DNA of 64,000 nt from Glandiceps talaboti (taxonomy: Eukaryota > Hemichordata > Enteropneusta > Spengelidae), in assembly GCF_964340395.1 (NCBI RefSeq), contig NC_135563.1:18747151-18811150 (forward strand), written 5' to 3'. This document shows positions 26,021 to 39,400 of this stretch, one piece after another; position 1 is the stretch's first letter; the number at the start of each line of letters is the position of its first letter. The notes beneath the pieces were generated by a model. That model ran no database searches, had not been told where the DNA came from, and worked only from the letters and a program-made list of their open reading frames with translations. The translations under genes were made by a program, and so were the position numbers.

Positions 26021-27031
26021 AGATATAGATGCAACGTACATTCAAAACAAGGCCCATTCAATTTAACAAACTGCCTGTCGAATGTGCAATAATTAATACA
26101 TCATATCCAGCCAGGATTTGTTGAATTATTTATTCAGTTTGCTTATCTATTACACTACAGGTAGACTGTAAGATACCTTGTGTCGTTCTGCCCTCACCAG
26201 CCTCCTCTCGGTTGACTGATGTGTGAGGGCGCCCTGTCACGTTGTGTACCTTACAGACTACACTAAAGGTTATATAAAGTGATGATTAAACAATGTTTAG
26301 TAAGTAGATCAACAAAATAGTCTACAATATTATTTCATGAAGGAAAACAAATCACACCAGAATAAATGTTCTGATCTGGTCCATGTCCCTTCATCTTTGA
26401 CATACATACTGTTAATATAATGTAAGTTTATTGATTTACCAACAATGGGTGTATTGACCACAATAATACTATGCATTCTAAACAAATTAAAAAAATGAAA
26501 TATTTGGCATTTTGTGATTGTGTTGTGAACAATTACCTTGACAAAAAATTTAACCTGAAAGGTTTAATCAGTTTATGATAATATCTATTGTTACAGTTCA
26601 ATGACATTTTCAGGATGAGTACGCCATATTTTTGTGCACATACCATCGACAAATGATGAGATTTTTACCCTTTTTTGGCCAAATGCTGGAAAGCCATGAT
26701 CAGAAAAACTGTACATGTGCAGTATATCAAAGGTTGTTGTCCACAACAAAATAACTTGTCCAATAGCTGAAATGTACTATTTCTACAACCCTAATTGTGG
26801 TAACTTTTCACAATATTTAATTATTTTTAAACACTGGAAAAGACACCAATTCTTGAGTGGAAACAGTTGAATCCTTATTAACTGAACTGCCTTGTTATTT
26901 ATCATTGACGGTACAGTATACACTGGATTGATGTCCATGTGTAAACATTTGTGAATAATACAAGGTACAGACCTGATTATACCATAAGTCAAAATTTGTA
27001 GGGATGTTAGTAGGATTTAATCAATAAGCAA

Positions 27032-27037
27032 TTTATT
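27032..27037 (-). other. Candidate poly(A) signal of the giant receptor-like gene
   Basis: AATAAA on the minus strand, about 270 bases after the stop codon at 27304-27306. Confidence 0.5.
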
Positions 27038-27303
27038 AGTTGACAGCACAACAGAAATTATTAAAAATATGGTTCAAGTTACAGCAACTTGGGTTTTAAT
27101 CTTGTAACTTTTACACCATTAATCATATTTCTGAAATGGGAAAGGCTATGACAGAAGATTTCTGTGAATGAAGAAGAGACAAAAAGTGTATGATTGTATA
27201 TATCACACAGTTCAGCCTTTTACTGTAGAGGTAATTTGCAGTGAAGGTAAGAGTGCCCGCTATAGTGATAAGGGCATGCACCCTGTCCACATATTTGGTG
27301 GTT

Positions 27304-27414
27304 TTAATAGTCAGGGGCTGGAATAGGTACGCACTCATAGTGGTTTTCTTCACTGTGATAGTCTGGTCTTGGCAGTGGTCTACCCTGGTCTGGTGGGGAG
27401 TCTTTCATCTTTAC
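27304..27414 (-). CDS. Giant gene exon 50: C-terminus
   Basis: Acceptor TTGGCAG|GTA, 36 codons then TAA (27304-27306). Encodes a Pro/Tyr-rich end: [16 protein letters not shown], then [14 protein letters not shown]. It was missed by simple open-frame calling because of its length; the phase-0 join and the sense of the tail support it. Confidence 0.88.
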   Translation of the reverse strand, partial: VKMKDSPPDQGRPLPRPDYHSEENHYECVPIPAPDY

Positions 27415-30400
27415 CTGCCAACAACAAAACGAAGATTATATTTATACCAAGTCTAAACACTCAAAACATACCTTGAGATTGATTGGTCATTCATTAAATC
27501 AGTCAGTCAATCACAAGATTTGCATGTAATAACCTGATCTACCATCATTGGAACCATGCAGTTTATTTTCAAAGCATTCTTACTGTATATAATATTTCTT
27601 GAATCTTACCTCGCCACTATGACTGCTATATGCTGAATCTCTGGCATTACCATCAGAGTTGCCATTATCTGTCTGTTTCTTCTTCTTGTTGAATGTGCTA
27701 AACTCCACACCACCAGATGCAGCACCACCACATGCAGCACCACCATCTCCACCACCACCACCACCAACAGCAGAACAGTCATACACAGGATTCTGAAAGG
27801 TAATGTTCTGCTGTGCTGTCTCAGCATTACCTTCACCATTAAACCACAGATGTCGTGCTCTAGGGAATTGCATTGGTTCACTGCCTGGTGGTTTATTCCT
27901 GACAATAAATTAAAATATTTGTCATTAAGACATTCAATTTAAATCTGCACTAGTTGCATCTGGAACATTTTTTGAAAACGTTTTGCTAGATACAATAACT
28001 TACTCATAATATTGTACACCCTGAACAGTATTGAATCACCTGAATGAACATATTTTTGTAGCTGTATACATGATATGGTACAATTAATCAACATATATTG
28101 GAGTAGATGCAGTAGCTCATAATTCAAGCTGTGTTTTCGGGATGCAATGTTACAGTTTACAATTCAAACTGTGGTCTGGGGATGCAATACATTTTAATAG
28201 ACTCCTCAACAATGAAAATTTGGAGTACCAACAATTTTTACAAATTTCTGTATTATCACTTCACAAAATGTGCATTTTGTTATCTTTGTACATTTTATGT
28301 TTAACATTTTTGTGCCGAATGAATATGTGACATTTGGACAACATAAATATGAGTAGGTTTAAACTTCAAGCTGTGGTCTGGGTGATGTATAACTCACCAA
28401 CAGTACAACATTTAAGTACCGGTATCATTACACACTTTTCTGTATGACTTGAATGTACAAAATATATTTTCAGCCTAGGATGTTAACTCTTTGAGCAAGA
28501 TTTTTTAGGGATGAATTTGCTCCTGAATTTTAAATTTTGAGCGAAATGGTAAAACATAAAAGTTGGGAGCAAAGTAAAATAATACATATCAAACTTTAAT
28601 TCTTAACAACATTCATTGTGACAAATGACATGTGTATCTGTTGAACAAAAACAATCATTAATTTTGTTGACTGACAATTCATAATAATGCAAATAAAATG
28701 ATTCTCCATTATCATGAAAATAGTCAAATTAGTGGGTTTCAAAATTTGTCTGTCAAATGAAGCTAAAGTTGAATTTTCACCTTTCAAATGCCAGTAAATT
28801 TAAAATTTCACCTGCTGAATGCAGGTATTTACAGAAATTCACCTCCATTGGACCATTTATCACCTGCAGTAACTACCGACAACTTCCGAGGCTGACTTTG
28901 TTATTTTGTATGTATGTTGAACACATTTTGTATCCAGTGAATACATAAATTAAAAATAATAATAACAAAAACCAACCTTTCATTTAGGATAGAGTTTTTC
29001 TTTCCTTTTTTCTTCTGCCTGTGTCTACTGTAGAATACCACAATAATAATCACCACAATGATGATAAAAACAATAACTGCTGCAGAAATACCAGCTATCT
29101 CAGCTGCAGTGAACTTCTCAGCACATGGCCACGTCTCTTTGCAGAAACAAACAAATCCATCCAGCTACAACACAAATGAAAAGAGAGTCAAGTTGTTAAT
29201 TAAATACTTGTCATTATTTACTTCAAATACATTTTTCAATAAATATTGAAATTTTACAGCCAAACAAGTATATCATAGTTACAAATGATGAATAATAAAT
29301 ATGTCAATTATTAACATTTTAGGAAGTACAATAACATATCCAGCACTTCTGAATTTGAAACAAAAATAATGTAGCAAATTGTACAGGTTTGGTCTGTATC
29401 CCTTTAAATCAAACCTCCAAAAATTTAAAATATGCATTTAAACTTTAAACTTAAATCTAACTAAAAATATTGAATCAAAATGCTGGGTATGATATTTTTC
29501 ATTTATTTAGTAATATTTCTTTATTTTAACGGCAATGCATACGTAAAATGGTTTTTCATTTAACTGCAATAAACTATACAAATACATTACTTATAAACGA
29601 TACAGATACACAAAAAATGAAATAAAGTACAAGAATACTTTGGAATATCAAAAAGAGTGGGAAAATGCAGTACGTCATTAGAGTGATAGACTATTTACAA
29701 TGGTGGATGCCCTGTATCTTTAAGGTTAGTAAAATGTAGATAGCAGATATGTAGTAATAAAGTGGATCGACATGGAGAACAACAGAGAGTACAGTTTGAT
29801 GCTAGTGTGATACCCTCAACGTGAGTCGGCAATAGTTCACATGTTTTCAGAGGGCAGAACAATTAATTAAACTGATTACCTGGTCAATACAACTATAATT
29901 CCTTGGGCATGGATTGGATACACATTCATCAAACTCCGTTTCACAGTAGTCACCCACATAACCAGGACTGCAGTTACATCCATAGCTACCACTATCAAAC
30001 CCTAGACTGCGACGACTGCTTGTACAATCCACATCACCCTCAGGACCAATACAGTCACCATTCACACATTTATTTTCCATGATGTGGAACTTTACAATCA
30101 GTATTTCTGATTTGTCGCCAAGTTTGTCCATAACTGTGATCCTCATTTCGTCATCGCCATAGTAATACTCTTTTGGTTCATATTTGATGTGTGTGGCAAC
30201 CCAACTTTGTCGGCTAAGCTCGTACGGATGTGTCATATTGCAAGGCATTGTGAACTCAACATCTTCACTTTCCAAGTCATTGACAACAGAGTAATTATCC
30301 AAACAGTATTCAGTTTCAAAAGTAAAATTTCTAACTTGATTATTGATCACTAATTCACCATTCTGAGGTGTGTCAAACAACAAGATTAGTTCGTCATCTG

Positions 30401-33400
30401 TGTCTACATCATATGCTCCAACTGTCGCTAGGAATGGACGATAGTCTTTGTTATCATGTTTCCTTTGTTCTTGATTTAATTCAATAAAGTAATTTTTCTG
30501 TACCAAATTCCATCCCTTGACAGCAAAGAAGATTTCAGGATGATCATTTTGAGGATGCACAACGATAGTAAGTATTGCATCAGTTGACAGTGACTCAATG
30601 CCATCAGATCTTAGTTCAAATGCTATGAAATAAAACTTGTCTTCTCCATAACAGTCTGGACAGGGTCGAAATGTAAACAAGCCATCATTTGCTAAGGATG
30701 CTTCCCCAAGCTGTGGAGAAGGCATGGAGGTGTCTTCCCGGAAAACAACTTGGTCATCATCGGGATCTGAAGAAATGATCATGGCAGTCAAGGTTCCACT
30801 ATCTTCTGTCATAAACACTGTGAATGGTGAAATGACAACTGGTGGTGAATTGATATACTGGTTATCAACAGATGCTACACTAAAAGTTGTTGGTCCTGTG
30901 AAAGGATTGTTGCTACTGTCCGACTGTCGTCGTCGTCGGTAAACTTCACTGGTCTCTGGGATAGCTGTTGTAGAACATACCTAAGCAAGACAGAAGTGGC
31001 ACAAACATGTAAAATTAGATCTGTAGGAGAAAAGTGTGAAAAAATGCATGACTTAGATCATATCACATTGCCATCATGGCACTTTGAGTACTGTAGCTTA
31101 TGAACAATATGATCTACAGAGCTAGGAACATCGTACAACATTTTCAGTATTCTTTGATCTTGAAAACTGGCCCTAGAGGTCAAAGTCAAAGGTTAGAGTC
31201 TCAAAAGAAGGTTACACCTGATAACATGGGGTAGACACTTGAATGATTACACAGATATCAGATATGTTTGAGAAATGACTATTATGGATGGACAGGCACA
31301 CTGACGCACGGATAATTGTCACCAACTGCTAGATTGAGTATGAAAATAGTTTGACGTTAAATTAAACCATTTTTGTACTCATTTTACTACAGAATATTGA
31401 AGTGCTTGTGCGTAAGCTTCATATATTATTTTTCCAAAAATGGCATCAGTCAAAAACTCACCTGTACAGTAAATGTTCCCTTTATTAGGTCATAGGTGTA
31501 CTGGTCATAGGTATCTTCACATGAATGGCTTGAATCATGCCATTCAGCCAACTCTGAAGGTTGAATGTCAGCATGAAAATTACTATTAGGCAAATTTTAC
31601 TATTTTGGAAGTTAACAATAAGAGAAGTTTATTCAATATCTTTCAATCCATTTATTTAATTTGTTGTTCAAATTTTAGCCATACATTGAATGAAAATATA
31701 TGCTGTGTTATACCTGAGGACAACTGTCAAGCACTTGTAGGTACAGCAAGTCTATGTTGACACTTGAGTAATTTAGAGTCAGAAATTACCGATAACCCTG
31801 TATTCTAAATGCTTGAGTATAAAAATGGGCTGAGGTAAACAACATGGACTGGCATTCATCCATCATCTTCAGTTTCACCATACATTCAAATGAACTATTT
31901 AGTAACTTTTGCCAGTCTGTGGTCTTGTACAGAGTCAGTTTTTTGGGAATATTTTGAATTGGAACAAATCAAAATCAACACTTGATATGACACACCATAT
32001 AGCACTATAAATGTATGTTGTTGATGTCAGTGAGACTCTAAATTTTATATTGATATGATTCCCGAGATATGGTTCCTGATTTGGGCCTGGCAAGTTCAAT
32101 TCTGTTGCAGACACCCAAATATTGATAACCTGTGGTCAAAGCAAGACATCTGATTGGCAGTTTGATAGGTCAAAGGTCATTAACAAGTGTTTCTAACCTG
32201 TATGCCAATAAAGTAGTCTTGGTAAGGCATCTGATTGGTAGTCAGAAAGGTTAAAGGTCACGGTGATGTTCAATTTGCCATCTATACTCTCATCACTTAG
32301 GACAGTCAGATAAAAATTACCATCCAGGAATTTCTTGATTCTAAAAGGTGTACAACATTGAAAACATGCGTGTTATAACTGACATTTGTTTGTGATTTTA
32401 ATAATTTCAGTTTCTAGGTGCTACTTTTTTTATACCCTTTTCATGACATTATTTTGCTTCAACATGAAAAAATACATTATTTCATTTATTTTGGACCATG
32501 AAGTTTTTCAATTTTCATCATAACATATTCATATTTACTTGTATGTTTTCCCTTGTGTTCATTTGCATCATTTACTAATTTGAGGCATTTACATATTCAT
32601 AGTTATTCACCTGCTTTCTGTAAGGATGGATTTGTTGAATAGAGTTTTGATTTTGATTTTCACATTTGTTCACCTCCCCAATTTGAATTTTGCTTATTTT
32701 CTCACCTGTGTTTCAAGGGTCGACTGGTTGAATGCATAGTCTTTGCAGGATTGGCAATAAATGGCTTGAAATCAACAGAAGCATCTGATGTATATTCCTG
32801 AGACATGTCATCCTCTGATAGCATACCAGCTGCAAAGGTGGTCTCATGAACTCGACCTGCAACTATAATGGAAAAAGGGATCATAACCTGTTGCTTTCTA
32901 ACTTCACTTGACTTGGCAAGAGATGAACATTTGAAAGTGATTCTATTTCCATTATCATGCATATTACTTATGTTCAGAGTTTGAATCTCAAACTGGCAGC
33001 CAGCACTAGCCAGGTCTCATAACATAACAAATATTTATTAGGATGGAAATGGTATAATGTAGTACAATCCTTTCCAGTAGTCCTGAACAGTGCCCTCTAG
33101 TGGTACAATTTGAAGTGAGGTGTAGATGGCTGAATCATAAATATACTGGACAAATCTGTTCTTGAAGATGACTCATTCTAATACTTCTGCCATATTTGAA
33201 TAAAACAGGAAGAAATTAATTTCAGATCACTTTGTATGACTGCTAGAACTCAATATCCCTGGATGGTGCTATGTGCATCAAATATCTTATTTATTTTATG
33301 GTTTTGATACTCTTTCTCTAGATGTGATGTGTAAGTAAAGAAAACACTAACCTGACTTTGTTGCCACAGTAACAAATGGTTTGTCTTCAGTCGTATCTTC

Positions 33401-36400
33401 ATCACTTTTAAAAAGTTTGAGTGATGTATTGCTATGTTGATTTAAAGTTACAATACTATCTTCCTCACCTGTATGGATAAAATTATTTACCATGATGAGG
33501 AGCAACTACTTATGCCAACTATATTAAAGTCAAGAGGAAGAGTATAAAATATCAATCTTGAATGAAAATATCAAAAGAATCTGCTAAAAATAAAATGACA
33601 ACTATTAACTTGGCATGAACAAATTTAAATAGACTTCCTATAAGGTAAATGTACACCAAATATCAAAGTAATCTGACTATTGGATTCAGAAAAGTCAAAA
33701 ATATCAATATTGACCCAAAAATGTGCTCAATATAGAAAATGACTAATATCAACGTAGCATGAACAAATCTGAATAGACTCCACCAAAGGAACATGTACAC
33801 CAAATATCAAAGCAATCAGACAGCTTGATGGATGATGGACAACAGACTGACAGATGGCAGCAAAGAATCAATCTAACCCATAAACTCCACTCTGCTGTCA
33901 CTGAGAGTGGAGTTAAAAATAAAAATGCAAATTCTCAGAAGTTAAACAATTCCAGGACCTTTGATTTGTGGTGAACCTAGTACAGCCACGTATTTCACAA
34001 TTATGCAATACATACAATATTAATACTTACGTATGATGGCAACTTTGTTGACTTTATAGTCACTGCATTGATGACCTTTGTTACAAGCTGTTAAATGTCC
34101 ATACAAAACCCTACAAAAAAACAACATTTGAAAGTCAAGAATTATCTGTTTGCTTGACATGTATAACAGACTAGACTGCAGGGTCTAACACAAAGTGACC
34201 ACTGGGCACTGAGTCTACACAAAATATCTAGAATCTGATTGACTTCTTCAAACATTTATGGTATTAAAGGGTGATCACAGTCTGGGCAGGAAGAACATCA
34301 GAGATTACAAGTAAATGATTTTAGCCATGGTGTATATTAAGAAATATATTTAGGATACTTTTAGGACAATCAGTTGTCGGGAAATATATTTCTTACCAAA
34401 ATAATGCAGATATTAAAATCAAGTATTATCACGGGAGGCTTGTACAAATAAATCATAAATTCCATACAATAGGCACCTACTCTTTAGAACACATCAAAGG
34501 GTATATACAGAGTGTGGATATAAAAGATCTCTAGCGATGTGAAAATAAACCATTTTACATTTGATTTATACAAGGTTATAATGCACAATAAGTTCAAAGT
34601 TTTTAGCATTGAGCTTTCGATCTCTCTTGGTCAGCGATCCTCTTCAGAATCACAAGACAGATAGAAAGTGCAATACTAAAAATTTTGAACTGCTTGTGCA
34701 TTTTAACCTTTGTAAAATCATTTGATCTTCCAAGCTGATGAACATTTTGGTCACATTACATTTGTTGGGCTGACTTCATAACAACAAAAATAGATTCCAG
34801 GTAAATCACACTGTATTTTTAAGTCAATGCCAACCTTCCAGGCTCCATTAGGAATTTATTACTATAGATGTCTTCTTCTCCCTTCTCTAATCTTTGTCTC
34901 TCCTCCTCCTCATCTCTGGGTCTCATGGCCGACAAATTAGCAGACGGAGTATCTCCAATTACCAGGATACCATTTTCTAAATGTACAGATCCAGATGTGT
35001 TGAGGGCAACTTGTACTTTTGGAATCAAGGTTTGTGTCTTGTCCTTAGATGCACTCACACTGTAATCTGTTGGCAAATTTGATAGTTGATACATTATTTG
35101 TACATTTGTAATAATGAATAGAAGAAGCCTTGAAGGTTAAAGGCACAGTCTGTAACTTTATGGTCTTTGGTGGTTACTTTTGTTTAAAGGGGCACAGTCT
35201 GTAACGTTATGGTCTTTGGTGGTTAATTTTGTTGTAACTTATGGTCTTTGATGGTTGCTTTTGATTAAATTGAAATAGTCTGCAATTTTAAACTCTTTGG
35301 TGGCTACTTTGGTGTCATATTTGGACATATCATCTCATTAGCTCAGTTACAGCTACTTGTCATGTCCTTCCCCATGGTATCTCTACTAGAAGTGTCTGTA
35401 TTGTATTCATACATTGGAGGAAATAATGGAATACAACACATACTATTCCAACTACATCATATTAATCATATCTATAGTAAATGACAGAAATGTCTCTCAC
35501 AAGACATTATCAAGATGCCAACAGTACATGATGACATAATTTGGCTGCAAAAGTTGAGTTACAACACGAGTCTGATGACACTGGGTGTTTTATAAGTGAT
35601 GAAGATATACTTTGTAGCAGTGTTGATGGACGGATGGACAGACAGACGGACAGATGCACACATGGATGGTTGGCCACAGATCATTCCTAGATCCTACAGC
35701 CTCTTCTGGGCTGTGCCCACTGGGGCTAATAAAGACATGAAACCAAACTACATTGAGTAAATTAATACTTACAATATTGGTCAACTAAATTATCATCTGG
35801 TATAACTTCCCATGTCATTCCAACTGAGTTCTGATCAGGGCAGGCATCAACACCTGGTATTGTAGTCCTGAGGTTACCATGGTTACATATTGATGTTGTA
35901 TTACTATGTGAAGTATCAGGTGCCTCCAAGACCACTGTAACACCTATTGTGGACAAAATAGAAATTATTATTTTTAATGAAATTATTGTTGAAAAGATTA
36001 TGACCAGTTTAAATGTGTGACAAAAAAAATATCATCAATTTACATTATGGCACAACGGACTGCTGAAATTATCTACATGCAAGTTCATGTCATTACTGTA
36101 AGAGTTTGAAGTGGCATTGACCACTATCATTGTTGACATAGGTTTTAGAAACTGGAGTTTACTCATCAATAGTGATAAATCTGTTTTGGCAAAAAACTTT
36201 CTGCTTTATAATAATAAGTTGTTATAGGAATAGTCAAAACAGTCATGTTTCTCTATTCCTGTTAATGTTTGTACAAATATGATAATACTGCTAACTTTAG
36301 AGTAGGATAAGAATTTATAGGTGCAAAAAACACTTACCTTTTTCTGTAGAAAAAGCTTGTCAAGAACAAAAAAATGGAAGAAAGCACTAATGTGAGAACC

Positions 36401-39400
36401 TGGTATTGAGTCATTTGCATTTAAACAAACATCTCCAGTAGCACCTTCATAAAAATGAAATAGACATACCTGTAGTTGACCTAATTGTTTCCAGTCCTGT
36501 AGTTGACCTAAATGTAGTCGTTTCCAGTCCTGTATTACATACCTGTAGTTGACCTAGTTGTTTCCAGTTCTGTATTACATATACCTGTAGTTGACCTAGT
36601 TGTTTCCAGTCCTGTATTACATACCTGTCAAGTTGTTTTCAGTCCTGTATCTGTAGTTGACCTAGTTTTTCCAGTCAGGTATTACATACCTGTAGTTGAC
36701 CTAGCTGTTTCCAGTCCTGTATTACATACCTGTATTTGACCTAGTTATTTCCAGTCATGTATTACATACTTATAGTTGACCTTGTTGTTTCCAGTCCTGT
36801 ATTACATACCTGTAGTTGACCTAGTTATTTCCAGTCCTGTATTACATACCTGTATTTGACCTAGTTATTTCCAGTCATGTATTACATACTTATAGTTGAC
36901 CTTGTTGTTTCCAATCCTGTATTACATACCTGTAGTTGACCTAGTTGTTTCCAGTCCTGCGTTATTGATAGCTTTCAGTGTCACATAATAAGTTTCATCA
37001 TTTTTCAGTTCCAAGTCATCATTTATAGCAAACATTTCCTTGTGATTTGAGATAAACCCTTGTATATCAGATCCACCTGGTGTACTTCCAATTGCCCACA
37101 AAAATTCTTTAACCTGTAAAGTACGTAGGAATTCAATAATTTGTTTTTTTCTGTATGCCATCTTCTCTTTATCAGAATTTCAAAAAAAAAACTTTGGTTG
37201 TCAAGTTTACATCACTGATATTATAAATAGTATATTTAAAAATAAAATTTTGTCTGGCTTGAAAAACTCCCATTTAGAAAATTATAGTAAATTATGATTG
37301 AAATGTATATTTAATCTACAGTCCCTCATCAAAATCAATTTTTCATGACATGATGATATGAAAGTTTGTCAACAATAAAAAATAAAAAATCAGAATATAT
37401 TTGTCATATTTCATGTGTTATTTAAAACCAAAATTTCTACCTGACTCCCTTGATCATAAGCGTCCCATCTGACAGTAATGGTAGAATTACTACTTTGATA
37501 TTCTGTAGGCTCGGTATCAGACCAGTCAATATCAACATGAAATATCTCTTCAATGATTGGTGGTGTAGTATCTACTAAAACACCATCTGATGATGCTATA
37601 CCACCTCTTCCTGAACCTAAAACAGTAAAACAAAAAATATTACATTCTACTGATGATCAGTTTTGTGATGTCCTGAATGCATTTTTTTTTAGTTTTTGGA
37701 TAAGAACTGTCAGACCAAGTCAAAATAATATGAAGAAATTCAAACTGAACGGTGCATTGAGATAACTTTGACAGAGAAACTTCAATAGATAGAATATCTC
37801 ACTTGAATATAGCAAGTACAGTACAGAAACACTTGTCAAGTTATTCTGAATAATGTGATGATGTATTGTGATGCCTTGTGTGCCCCCCCCCCCCACCCAA
37901 CCTGGAAACTGTGTATCATACTTTAATAAACTCTTATAACTTCATTTTGGGGATTATTCACATCCTGAGCACATGTGGGAATCCTGTCTAAATATATTCA
38001 CTACATGCACCCTCATTCAACTGCTGAATAATTTGTTTTGACAAGAATTAGTGTAGAAGTAGTAGAAAGAAGTAGAAATAGTCAGACAAGTTTGTTTGAA
38101 CCAGAAAAGAATAAACTGCAAAAGTATTGTTTTGATACAGGGTTTGAATGATTTGTTGGTACCTGTGATAGCCTTTATGGTCAAGTAATATGTTACAGGA
38201 ACTGTTTGATTCACTCCATCCTCTTCGATGGTGGTTTCAGGTGCCAAGTTAATGTCATCAAGTACCACATGGTAAAGTGTGGTCTGTGTATTAGAACAGC
38301 TACTATGACAGTGTAGTATGTCACATGACTTGACACAGGGTATACATGGACTAACAACCTGTGGAGAAAAGACAAATTTATCAAGGATCAGATGATTTTT
38401 AAGAAAGTGAAATTTACTGGAGAAGCAATTATTTGTAAGTTTTCCTCTTCAATGAAATACCTTTACCTCTGCACTTTATCTAATATTTCTAAATGATATT
38501 AAATCATGAAATGACTGTCCAGATCCCCAAATTTACAAAACTTTCTTTATTCCTCAGAGTGGTTTCTGATTTAAGACTTTTGTCTACACATTGCATAGAG
38601 TGACATCATCAACTTGATTTCATGATTTTAGTGTTTTCCTTGGTTGTATATCAAACTAATTTCTTCACAGATTTCTCCTGGGTTTCAAAATCTTTTGGAA
38701 ATGCTGACTGTTCCCATCAGTGGAGGTAATAAATGGCGATGTGTGTTTGTGTGTGTAGGTGTGTCCATTCTTTGTGTGTGTGTGTGCGCGTGTGTGTGTG
38801 TGTGTGTGTGTGAGTGTGTGTGTGTGTTTGTGTGTATGTGTGTCCATTCTTTGTGTGTGTGAGTGTGTGTTTGTGTGTATACGAGTGTGTGTGTGTCTGT
38901 CCATTCTTTGAATGTGTGCGTGTCCATCTGTCTGTCTGTCTGTCTGTCTGTCTGTCACCTAGCTCACCTGTCTAAATGGAACCACATCATCTTGTAGTCT
39001 GGCTGATCCTACTCCAGCAAAGAATGCTTCTACTTCATTATCACCACTACGGAATGGATCTCCAAATCGACATAAATTATCAGCTGATGGCGGCAACCTT
39101 GAGTAAAAAGAAGTCAATAATGTGAACCAAAACAGAAATATTCACAAAGAAAAGTGAAAGATCCTTATGGACAGGAGACACAAGTTCAAAACCAGTAATC
39201 ACAATAACCTTTGAACTTCTGACCCTTAACCCTTTCACTTACTTGAGATTCCTGAATGATGCCTTAGACTGTGGTGGGTTAAATATATCAGTAATATCAG
39301 GTACATAGTCTAATCTATTCCAGACCGTCATCACTAGTTTAGTGTTCTCACTCAGATGTGGTATGTCTGTCATCAGAGATGCAGGTACACCATCAATCAT

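Larger units (their letters stand above)
24630..27031. other. Convergent intergenic region
   Basis: Between the two convergent 3' ends. No exon structure is recognised. Contains a 40-bp tandem pair (24769-24850) and a purine-rich imperfect repeat (25840-26020), listed separately. Confidence 0.6.

Noticed and set aside
25792-26061. Charged Gln-Glu-Glu-Asp-Arg protein or its antisense hydrophobic counterpart
   Set aside because: Product of a purine-rich repeat that is open in four frames; no start or splice context.
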